DNA from: Kaistella faecalis | Lineage (GTDB): Bacteria; Bacteroidota; Bacteroidia; Flavobacteriales; Weeksellaceae | Direction of reading: 5' to 3' | DNA length: 64,000 nucleotides | NCBI RefSeq assembly: GCF_019195395.1 | Contig: NZ_CP078067.1 | Coordinates: 1,131,783-1,195,782 of the forward strand | Part shown: one piece after another, positions 41,487 to 49,937 of the stretch | How positions within the stretch are numbered: the first letter of the stretch is position 1 | Layout: the number at the start of each line of letters is the position of its first letter | Made by a program: the position numbers and the translations under genes | Notes under the pieces: generated by a model | Seen by the model: only the letters and a program-made list of their open reading frames with translations | What the model was told of the DNA's origin: nothing | Databases searched by the model: none

Positions 41487-43415
41487 TTAACTGAAAAGAT
41501 ACCACACGATTCCTAGGTTCAGACGGAAATCATAAATCGGATAATTGGGCGCGGTAAACGACCTGTTCTGCATAAACGTAGTGTTGAGGTGCTGCGCTTC
41601 AATAAAGAAAAACATGCGCTTCACTTTCATATTGAAATATACGTCAGCAATCGGCTGCCCGCCGATCATTTGGTAATTTGCACCCGGAAGAATAAATTCA
41701 TTCAGGACCGGAAAATACTCGCGGGAGGCAAATTTTGTAAAATAATAGACTTTGATCCCGGCCTGAATTTCGGCGGCTTTTTTAAATGCTTTTGCCTGCC
41801 AGAAAAGATTGGCACGTCCTATAAAATTCGGCATGGGCAACAGATCTTTGTTACCGATTGCGCTTTGGAACAACACTTTAGGGTTGAGATGGAAATCACC
41901 GTAAGAAAAAGTAGCCTCGCCACCGATCTGTGAAATATTGAGTCCTGAAACGCTTTGCTGAGGTTGTGCAGCAGAATCCAGATAAGTATAATTATCAATT
42001 CTGAAGTAATTCGCAAAAACTTTACTCTGAAACCATCTCAGGTTCACATCACCCCCGATTTCTGTAACTGTTTCGTTGTTCGGGTTTTCCAGATAATAGT
42101 TGAATTGGCGGTAAACTGAAGGGTTCATCAGCAGATTGAAAGTGGGTGACGCACTTTGAAAATTAACCTTTGCATTCACGAAATAACCTTCAATAGGTTC
42201 GAATTTCATTAAATTCTGGGAGCGGAGAAATGTTCCGAACTCACTTCCGTTGGAAAATTCAAGATTAGAATTCAATGCAATTTTATCCCAAAGTCTGATC
42301 TGCAGATTTCCTACAGCGCCGATTCTGTTTTCTGAAAGTTCCTGCGGAATATTTAAAGATGCCGGTAAGGCCGTTCCAATTCCCAACTTGATAAGTTGGT
42401 GACGTACGCCCGCATCGAGCTTGAAGTTTTCTTTATCGAAAAGCACACTTACCGTGTTGCTCAGATTCTTTGAATATTTTTTTGAAGAAAGCGGATAATC
42501 GATTAAACCCGCAGCTTCGTCAAAATAATACGGTTCCGGAGACTGTTGGTTATAATAATATTTGTTGCCCTGATGGAAAATAGTATGGCGGATCTTGAAC
42601 GGAAACTTTTCCGAGGCAAACGGCCGGAACTGCTGACTGAAATAATACCGTCGGTAACCAAAACGGGTATCTGAAGAGGTGAGATTCACAGGAATATTCA
42701 GGCGGTTGTCGAAATTGCTGTTGCCGCTTAAAAAGAGTTCTGTATCAGCGATTCCACCATTCTCCTGATTGTTGACATTCTGATGAAGGAAGTGTGCGAA
42801 CGCTTCATATTTATTGTTCTTCGATGTATAATGCCCTGAGAAAACAACATTATTATTGGATGCCAGTGAATTCTGGTACATCCCAAGGGAACGCAATCCG
42901 AGATACTCTACTGCGAAATTAAAATTCTTACCAATATTTTGAGTGTAAGTTGACTGAAGTTCTGCCCCGCTGCTCACTGAATTGTGGTAAATAAAAGCAG
43001 CAGTCGGCGTTTTTACATCATAATATTTCACATCGTTGATGCCCAAAATATTGAATGATTTATTGGTCGGCAGAAGCGAAAGATTCTTTTCTGTATTCAC
43101 TTCAAAAACCAAAGGCTGAAATCCCGCTCCTATATTCGCGAACTGAATTCTCCCGAAATTATCGCGGTTATTGTACTGCGAAAAAATAAAAGTTTTGTCG
43201 TGGGTAAAAACGGTATCGAAAATTTTCTTCTCGGAAAACTGCGTATGGTACTGATAATCGTAAATGCTAGGTTTAAAGATCTGAAGTGAATCTTTCTGCC
43301 CGGAATCGATAACGAGGGTATCCTGCGGCTTCACTCTGTTGGAATCGGTTTTATTGATCACCTGCGCATTAAAACCGTAGCTGAAGAACAGAATACAGAG
43401 AAGAAGATATTTCAT
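41487..43415 (-). CDS. Putative outer-membrane porin
   Basis: A 642-residue protein with a signal peptide (to about 18, GFNAQ) and a beta-barrel-like alternation of aromatic and polar residues throughout, ending in an aromatic residue plus Ser (WYLFS). It fits the Bacteroidota putative-porin family. A short periplasmic region precedes the barrel. It lies directly upstream of bshC with a 4-nt gap, so both share a transcript although their functions seem unrelated. Confidence 0.82.
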   Translation of the reverse strand: MKYLLLCILFFSYGFNAQVINKTDSNRVKPQDTLVIDSGQKDSLQIFKPSIYDYQYHTQFSEKKIFDTVFTHDKTFIFSQYNNRDNFGRIQFANIGAGFQPLVFEVNTEKNLSLLPTNKSFNILGINDVKYYDVKTPTAAFIYHNSVSSGAELQSTYTQNIGKNFNFAVEYLGLRSLGMYQNSLASNNNVVFSGHYTSKNNKYEAFAHFLHQNVNNQENGGIADTELFLSGNSNFDNRLNIPVNLTSSDTRFGYRRYYFSQQFRPFASEKFPFKIRHTIFHQGNKYYYNQQSPEPYYFDEAAGLIDYPLSSKKYSKNLSNTVSVLFDKENFKLDAGVRHQLIKLGIGTALPASLNIPQELSENRIGAVGNLQIRLWDKIALNSNLEFSNGSEFGTFLRSQNLMKFEPIEGYFVNAKVNFQSASPTFNLLMNPSVYRQFNYYLENPNNETVTEIGGDVNLRWFQSKVFANYFRIDNYTYLDSAAQPQQSVSGLNISQIGGEATFSYGDFHLNPKVLFQSAIGNKDLLPMPNFIGRANLFWQAKAFKKAAEIQAGIKVYYFTKFASREYFPVLNEFILPGANYQMIGGQPIADVYFNMKVKRMFFFIEAQHLNTTFMQNRSFTAPNYPIYDFRLNLGIVWYLFS

Positions 43416-43522
43416 CTATTTGCTTTTATTGTTGATTAAGCCGCATGAAACTCAATTTACCATTGGTCACCTGAAGCCGTTTCATTTCCTTGAGGTTACA
43501 AATGTAAGAAATATGGGGAAAT

Positions 43523-43547
43523 AAAAAACCCCGTAAAAAACGGGGTT
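43523..43547 (-). terminator. Terminator of SusCD operon 1
   Basis: AACCCCGT (43527-43534) pairs with ACGGGGTT (43540-43547), with a T-rich tail on the minus strand. It lies 25 nt past the susD stop. Confidence 0.85.
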
Positions 43548-43571
43548 ATTATGAAAGCTTAAAGCTTAAAT

Positions 43572-45092
43572 TTAATATCCTGGATATTGCTTAAGGTTCA
43601 CATTAAAGTTAATCGATGTTTGGCTCAATGGCATCACAAACAATTTATCATTTGCCGGAACATTACAGTTCGTAGTACAGTTTGAGTTCTTGATCAGAGG
43701 CAGATTATGTCTCTTAAGATCAAGGAATCTTTGACCTTCACCATAAAATTCTTTAGCCTTTTCTGTTAAAATATCATTCAACAAATTAGCGCCTGTATAG
43801 GTATAGCCACCTCTGGACAGCGCGAAAGCGTTAAGCTCGTTAAGGGCTGTAGCAGACTGGCCTGTAAGATGAAGCGCTTCAATTCTGTTAAGTTGCGCTT
43901 CAGCAAATCTGAATATTTTAATATTTCTCATGAAGTTACCAGTGCTTGTCAACCTCGGATACTTATTTGTCCATGCTCCAGCAGGATTATCTGTTGCCGG
44001 CAGTGTAAGTGTAGATAAAAGTCCTGCGGGCAAAGCGGGTGCACTGGTTTTGGTATCTCCTCTTCTTACATCCGGGGATGTACTTTGCGGAGTTCCATTT
44101 GCCAGAGGTGGTAAATCAGTATGCGGAAAACTGTCGAAGAAACTCTTGGTAAAAAGAAGTGCACGCCTGTCCCCACTTACTCTGTTATAAAGTGTTGGCA
44201 TTGCAAGGTTGGCACCCACACCGGTTACTAAGTTCGAACTGGAGTTCATATCCAGTTCCCAGATGGTCTCTGGATGATTTTCGGAAAAATCATCGGAAAT
44301 TCCAGCCCAATAGTTCACATAATCGGCTTTAGCAACTGGTGCAAACTCTGATCCGCCGTTATTAACGATTTCTGTAGCATACTGCAAGGCTAATTGAGCA
44401 TCTCCTGCAGCTCTGCGGGTAAGATAAACTCTTGTTAAGATCAGTTTAGCTGCCGTCTTGCTAAGGAATACCTTAGACGAAGGAGATTCATCAGCATCTG
44501 CCAAACCTGCATTTAAATCCGCAATAATCTGTGTATACACCTCTGCCACAGTAGCTCTTGCCGGTTGTATTGAAGAATCGTAATTCCCTAATACAATAGG
44601 AACACCATATTCCTGATTGATGCCAGAGGTAGGTGCCGGCGAGAAATAATTCACCAAAGTAAAATATGCAAATGCCCGCAAAATTCTAGCTTCTGCCTTC
44701 ATTCGGATTACGTTAGGGGAGTTGGGAACCTTGGTGTTGTTGATCACCATATTACAGTTCATGATCGCATCGTACATTGTACGGTAAAGCCCTCCTGTAT
44801 CGTTATTCAGCGGGCCGTAAGTCATGTTCGCTGTCAGTGTGTATGCTTTGGCACTTGTTACATATAAATTATCTGAAAGCACATCTCCCAGAGCCATTGC
44901 ATCTGTTCCGAACCCACTAACAGAACCCATTGTAAGATAGCCTGCATTTACAAATTTCTGAAGTTTATCCTCCGAATCTATATCCTGAATATCGTCCTGG
45001 CTTGGCGGGAACAGCTCCAACTCCCTGTTACTACACGAGTTACTGGCTGAGATTACCAATAGAGACGAAACTATTATTAAAAACTTTTTCAT
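43572..45092 (-). CDS. SusD/RagB-family surface lipoprotein 1
   Basis: A 506-residue nutrient-binding lipoprotein that caps a SusC channel at the cell surface. It has a lipoprotein signal (Cys about residue 20, NSCS), an N-terminal TPR-like helical region and the usual C-terminal RagB/SusD domain ending in a Gly-Tyr. The motif GEGQRFLDLKRHNLPL near residue 460 is typical. It is 18 nt downstream of its susC partner. The bound nutrient cannot be told from sequence. Confidence 0.93.
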   Translation of the reverse strand: MKKFLIIVSSLLVISASNSCSNRELELFPPSQDDIQDIDSEDKLQKFVNAGYLTMGSVSGFGTDAMALGDVLSDNLYVTSAKAYTLTANMTYGPLNNDTGGLYRTMYDAIMNCNMVINNTKVPNSPNVIRMKAEARILRAFAYFTLVNYFSPAPTSGINQEYGVPIVLGNYDSSIQPARATVAEVYTQIIADLNAGLADADESPSSKVFLSKTAAKLILTRVYLTRRAAGDAQLALQYATEIVNNGGSEFAPVAKADYVNYWAGISDDFSENHPETIWELDMNSSSNLVTGVGANLAMPTLYNRVSGDRRALLFTKSFFDSFPHTDLPPLANGTPQSTSPDVRRGDTKTSAPALPAGLLSTLTLPATDNPAGAWTNKYPRLTSTGNFMRNIKIFRFAEAQLNRIEALHLTGQSATALNELNAFALSRGGYTYTGANLLNDILTEKAKEFYGEGQRFLDLKRHNLPLIKNSNCTTNCNVPANDKLFVMPLSQTSINFNVNLKQYPGY

Positions 45093-45110
45093 TATTATAA
45101 TATTTATCTT

Positions 45111-48086
45111 TTAAAAACCAATTTGAATACCCATCGACATTGTTCTTAGTACCGGTGAAGCATACCAGTATCTTCCTTTTCCTAACCAGGACCACGCATT
45201 GGAATTTGATTCCGGGTCATAATCCAAATCTTTGTCGAAGACGTAAGTAAGCAGGTTGGTTCCTCTTAAATATATTGTTAAGTTATTAAGTCCTGTACTT
45301 TCTTTGAAGTTTTCGCCAAATGTATATGCAAGCCTCATTTCCTTTAAACGTATATGATCTCCTTTGTTGATGAAACGTGAGGACTCTAGTCTTGATGTAC
45401 TTGGGTTCCCTACAATTGCTTTAGGATTAGCTGCCCCATAGTTTTCTGCTCCAGGCGCATCAGTCCAGCTATCGTATAGCGCATCATTAATTTGATTACG
45501 TGTAGGGAAAGCACCATCGTGGATGGTATAGGAGTGGACCCCATTCTGTACGTAATAATCGAACTGTCCTGAAAGCATGAAACTCATAGACCAGTTTTTA
45601 TACTTCAATTCATTGGTAAGACCTACGTTGTATACCGGAAATGCGCTTTTGCCCATCCACGCTGGGGTAGCCTCCTCTCTTTTATTAGTAACGTCAGTCT
45701 TATCACCATTTGTCCAAAACAACGCATCTCCTGCTTTTATCCCTTTCGAAGGATCGTCTGCCTGAGCGATACCTGCCCATAGAACGGCATAATATTCCCC
45801 AAATATTCGGCCTGGCGCCAACGCTGCAAAAGCATTATCCGCTCCTCCCGGATCTTCAGATCCGTTTTGTCTCAACGTAAGATTATATTTGTCCAACATG
45901 GTTTTTGAATATGCACCATTTGCGTTTATCGTCCATCGGAAATTCTCCGACTGGATCGGTGTAGCTTCAATAGTTAACTCAAATCCTTTGTTATCAATTG
46001 TGGCAATATTGTCATAGAAAGAGGATGGACCTCCAGTCTCCACAGCAGGAAAACTGCTGTCGATTGCTTTATCTGTAATTTTATGGTAAAAAGCAGGTGT
46101 AAGTTTAAGGCGGTCATTAAAAAATCCTATATCTGCGTTGATGTCCAGATGTTTAGCTTCTTCCCAAATAAGCGCAGGGTTACCCGGATTAGCAATACCT
46201 CCATAACCACCGTTTCCACCCCATCCGCCAGTGTTGGAGTTATAACCTATCAATGCATAGGCATTATACTGCAAGCCCCATTGATCTGCGTAAGGAATAT
46301 TTCCTAGGACTCCGTAACTTGCACGAAGTGTGAAAGATGAGAAAGCACTGGGCAGAAAATTCTCATTGAATACATTCCAGGAACCTCCTAAAGACCAGAA
46401 ATTACCCCATTTTTCAGTTCCCAATGTTGAGTTTCCGTCCCGTCTCACCTGTGCAGAAATGGTATATTTATTATCGAGGATATAGTTTAACCTTCCAAAA
46501 TACCCAATCTGCGTCCAGTCATAATCATCAGCATAACTAAGAACCGATCCTTCCTGTGCAAACTGGAAGTATGGTCTCACGTCGGTCATAAAGAATGAAT
46601 AGTTTGTGAGGTTATTATATTTGTGATTCTGGTACTCCATTCCACCGAGTAATTCTACATTATGTCTTTCGGCAAAAGTATTTCGGTAAGAAATACTGTT
46701 TGACCAGTTCCAGTCCCAAATATTAGTCCTTGCATCCTGCAACATTCCGAAATTATCGGAATCTGTCTGTGCGGTATAAATCGGGTGACCCTTATCGATG
46801 ACCTGCAACTCCCGCATTGGTTGATACTGAGTACCGAACAATGAATTAAACGTTACGTTTTTGACAAATTGGTAATCCATATTAATGGACGCCAGGAATG
46901 TATTGATTGTTGAATTCTGGTAGGCATTGGCGAGGATAGATGCCGGGTTGAAGCCCGAGGTCATATCTGTCGCTTCAGGCCATGCTTCCTGATTGAATGT
47001 TCCGTCGGGATTATAGACAGAACGTAGAGGAGACAACATGATGGAGTTGGTCACAGGGTTTGCAGAAGCTCTACCCCCCATGTACGTATTTCTTTTCACA
47101 TTGGAATAGTTGGCATTTAAACCGAATCTCAGTTTGTCTGAAGCCTTATGATCTACTGCTGTGTTTACACTGATTCTATCGAATTTAGACGATTTAATCA
47201 ACGGCTCATTTTGGTAATAAGAACCGCCGATTCGGAATGAAGTATTCTCGCCGCCACCAGATGCACCAAAATTGTAGGTATTAACAATTGATGACCCTCT
47301 GTTAACAACTTTCTGCCAGTCAGTATACTGTCTTGTATATTTTATACTTTCAGTATCGGGAATATAAGTATCCAGATAATACTGCGTTGCCTGATCCAGC
47401 GTGGTAAAAGTCTGTCCCAGCTGCTGCTGGCTGTTCCACATAAGGATTCCGCCGTATTTTATATACTCATCTCCGGTCATGAGCTCAAGTTTATCATGGG
47501 CCCTGTCTTGTATACCGGTTTCAGTTGAGAATTCGAATCTGGTTTTTTGATTGAATTTCCCCTTCTTGGTTTTCACGATAATTACACCGTTTGCACCTCT
47601 GGAACCATAAAGCGCGGTAGAGGATGCATCTTTCAATACTGTAACTGATTCAATTGAGTTGGGATCGATAACAGCTAATGGATTCCATGATTCCATCATC
47701 TGCGCATTATCTGCTCCTTTTCCGATTACAATCCCATCGATCACATACAATGGATTTGGAGTACCAATTAAGGAACTTACACCTCTAATAATTACCATAT
47801 TAGAAGATCCGGGATCACCACTGGCTGAAGAGAAGTTAAGACCTGCAACTCTACCATTCAATACCTCGTCAACGGTAGAAAATGGTGTAGATTCAAAATT
47901 GGTTTTACCTACAACACTATAAGAACCCACTTTTTGTGCAGGATCCAGTTTTACTCCCCCTACCAGTACCACTTCTTCAATATCCTTTGTTTTTGTAGCA
48001 GTATCTTTCTTTGCTTTCTGAGCCATTAAAGTATGTCCGCTAAAGAACAGTACACCAATGGTTAAAACTCGTAATTTTACATTCAT
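45111..48086 (-). CDS. SusC/RagA TonB-linked outer-membrane protein 1
   Basis: A 991-residue TonB-dependent channel. After the signal peptide (to about 22, MAQ) a TonB-box-like stretch IEEVVLVGG leads directly to the plug (about 55-170, with YGSRGANGVIIVKTKKG) and then the 22-strand barrel ending in a terminal Phe (GIQIGF). The CarboxypepD_reg domain found in many SusC proteins is missing. With the SusD at 43572 it forms an uptake pair for a glycan or peptide. The promoter palindrome at 48120-48137 is shared with the two other susC genes. Confidence 0.95.
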   Translation of the reverse strand: MNVKLRVLTIGVLFFSGHTLMAQKAKKDTATKTKDIEEVVLVGGVKLDPAQKVGSYSVVGKTNFESTPFSTVDEVLNGRVAGLNFSSASGDPGSSNMVIIRGVSSLIGTPNPLYVIDGIVIGKGADNAQMMESWNPLAVIDPNSIESVTVLKDASSTALYGSRGANGVIIVKTKKGKFNQKTRFEFSTETGIQDRAHDKLELMTGDEYIKYGGILMWNSQQQLGQTFTTLDQATQYYLDTYIPDTESIKYTRQYTDWQKVVNRGSSIVNTYNFGASGGGENTSFRIGGSYYQNEPLIKSSKFDRISVNTAVDHKASDKLRFGLNANYSNVKRNTYMGGRASANPVTNSIMLSPLRSVYNPDGTFNQEAWPEATDMTSGFNPASILANAYQNSTINTFLASINMDYQFVKNVTFNSLFGTQYQPMRELQVIDKGHPIYTAQTDSDNFGMLQDARTNIWDWNWSNSISYRNTFAERHNVELLGGMEYQNHKYNNLTNYSFFMTDVRPYFQFAQEGSVLSYADDYDWTQIGYFGRLNYILDNKYTISAQVRRDGNSTLGTEKWGNFWSLGGSWNVFNENFLPSAFSSFTLRASYGVLGNIPYADQWGLQYNAYALIGYNSNTGGWGGNGGYGGIANPGNPALIWEEAKHLDINADIGFFNDRLKLTPAFYHKITDKAIDSSFPAVETGGPSSFYDNIATIDNKGFELTIEATPIQSENFRWTINANGAYSKTMLDKYNLTLRQNGSEDPGGADNAFAALAPGRIFGEYYAVLWAGIAQADDPSKGIKAGDALFWTNGDKTDVTNKREEATPAWMGKSAFPVYNVGLTNELKYKNWSMSFMLSGQFDYYVQNGVHSYTIHDGAFPTRNQINDALYDSWTDAPGAENYGAANPKAIVGNPSTSRLESSRFINKGDHIRLKEMRLAYTFGENFKESTGLNNLTIYLRGTNLLTYVFDKDLDYDPESNSNAWSWLGKGRYWYASPVLRTMSMGIQIGF

Positions 48087-48119
48087 ATTAACACATTTTA
48101 ATATTTAATCTCGCAAATA

Positions 48120-48137
48120 TGTTAATTTATTTTAACA
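48120..48137 (-). promoter_or_regulatory. Conserved palindrome upstream of susC 1
   Basis: TGTTAA-N6-TTAACA, 33 nt before the susC start, beside a minus-strand ATATTTG that serves as the -7 box. The same palindrome lies at exactly the same distance before the other two susC genes. In the 327-nt gap to the next operon nothing else is seen besides this and the terminator at 48281-48313; the rest is AT-rich. Confidence 0.65.
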
Positions 48138-48280
48138 TAACCAAATTAAAATTCCCATATCATTAATAATTTTTTTGTTTTATTAACATAACTTCCAATT
48201 TACTGCTTTTTAATTTTCGAAGTGACAACTATTAACGCAAAACGAATGTTAAATAATTAATTTTGGCTATTTGCCGATAA

Positions 48281-48313
48281 AAAGATAAAGCCACCCTTTT
48301 GGGTGGCTTTATC
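48281..48313 (-). terminator. Terminator of SusCD operon 2
   Basis: A perfect 13-bp stem, GATAAAGCCACCC (48284-48296) with GGGTGGCTTTATC (48301-48313), a TTTT loop on the plus strand and a T-rich tail on the minus strand. It lies about 100 nt past the susD stop. Confidence 0.88.
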
Positions 48314-48413
48314 GGATGAAAAATCATTTGATATTGATTTTTACATTTTTCTCACTATCATATGCTTTTAACCAATTGATGGTAAGAGAAAATTATATTA
48401 CCTAACATCTATT

Positions 48414-49925
48414 CTAAAGTTCGTTCTGCTCAACAAGTCCTTTCGATGCATCAATTTCCGCCTGAGGAATGAGCCATGTCCAAAGCTTATCGGCTGCAGG
48501 AACAGTAATTAAGTTATTCACTACAACAGGTGCGTAGTTCGTATTTGTTCTGTCCAATGGCAAGTTCAGCCTCTTTAAGTCGAGGAATCTGAAACCTTCA
48601 CCCCAAAGCTCAAGTCTTCTGCTTGTAAGAATTTCATCGATATATGCCTGACCAGTTTTTGTGCTCGTCACATAGGCAGGGTTCCTGTTTTGCTCTAACT
48701 GTGTGAACACCACTTTTGACTGTGCTTCCTGATTGTTTCTTGCCAAAGCTTCCGCCTCAATAAGATACATCTCGGCTGATCTCATGAAAGGAATGTCACC
48801 TAAACTTGTATTTGCATCAATGGCACCCTCTGCATTTACAGAAAGAAATTTCTGTGAGGTGTATGGTACCTTAAGATAAGTTGAAGGCAAATTGAGTGAA
48901 GTATGCGCTCCCGTAGGATCAATTACCTGTGTTCTTACGTCCGTTGCAGGGAAACTATTGAAAAGAAGTTTGTTGACAACTTTCGGTGCCTGACGGATCT
49001 GAGAAGAGTTGTAATTTCTGGACATATATGCATGGAAGTTACCGAAGTAATCAGAAGTTGCAGCAACCGGTTTATAGCCCCACATCCATTCACTTACAGC
49101 ATAGCTGTTAAATCCAGATTTATACACAGTGTTGTTCATTAGTGCAAAGCCTTGTCTTGCTTCATTTGCATAAGTGGCAGCGTTTGCGTAGTCTCCTGTT
49201 GTAAGCGCAACTCTCGCCATAAGGCCCTTTACCACATTTACATTAAAGTGTGATTTGTTAGATCTTGCTTTACCGTTGAGTAGTGTTATAGACTGCTGAA
49301 GATCAGCTTTGATTTGGGTATAATTAGCTTCCAAGGTAGCACGAGGAATAGCATCCATGCTATCATCCAATCTTAAAGGAACCCCCAAGTGAGTGTTTGT
49401 ACTGCCTGGAATATATCTTTTAGCATAAATCTGATTCAGCATGAAGTAAGAATATGCACGGAAAGCGTAAGCCTCACCCATTACTCGCTCTCTTTCGGTA
49501 GCATCACCTGCAGCTGCAGGACCATAATTGATAAGGTCGTTAGCCATCCTGATTTGCTCATAGAAGAAATCATAAGGATAGAAGACATTCGCAGAATTAG
49601 CGTTCGCATTATCCAGCCATCTTATAGTGCTTACAAACCAGTTCGGTCCAGTTGCCGGAAAAATAAGATCTTCACCCATTACGTCCATATAAATTAAGAT
49701 ATGGGTTGCGCCATTTTGGCCCTGACTTGCATTCTGACGCAGGTGCATATTACGGTGCATCCCGTTAATCACTGTGGACATATTAGCAACGGTGGAATAT
49801 ACGGTCGATGAACTCACCGAATCTGTCGGATCTGTTGCGAGATACTCTCTCTCACAGGATACTGCCGTGGAAAGTACTACAGTTGCGGCAGCTACAAAAA
49901 TTGATGTTTTATTGAAAAATTTCAT
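48414..49925 (-). CDS. SusD/RagB-family surface lipoprotein 2
   Basis: A 503-residue lipoprotein (lipobox ending AVSC, about residue 24) with the RagB/SusD fold; GEGFRFLDLKRLNLPL lies near residue 445. It follows its susC by 12 nt. Sequence differs strongly from the other two SusD proteins in the window outside the conserved core, so the three pairs probably bind different substrates. Confidence 0.93.
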   Translation of the reverse strand: MKFFNKTSIFVAAATVVLSTAVSCEREYLATDPTDSVSSSTVYSTVANMSTVINGMHRNMHLRQNASQGQNGATHILIYMDVMGEDLIFPATGPNWFVSTIRWLDNANANSANVFYPYDFFYEQIRMANDLINYGPAAAGDATERERVMGEAYAFRAYSYFMLNQIYAKRYIPGSTNTHLGVPLRLDDSMDAIPRATLEANYTQIKADLQQSITLLNGKARSNKSHFNVNVVKGLMARVALTTGDYANAATYANEARQGFALMNNTVYKSGFNSYAVSEWMWGYKPVAATSDYFGNFHAYMSRNYNSSQIRQAPKVVNKLLFNSFPATDVRTQVIDPTGAHTSLNLPSTYLKVPYTSQKFLSVNAEGAIDANTSLGDIPFMRSAEMYLIEAEALARNNQEAQSKVVFTQLEQNRNPAYVTSTKTGQAYIDEILTSRRLELWGEGFRFLDLKRLNLPLDRTNTNYAPVVVNNLITVPAADKLWTWLIPQAEIDASKGLVEQNEL

Positions 49926-49937
49926 TTTAATTTAAAT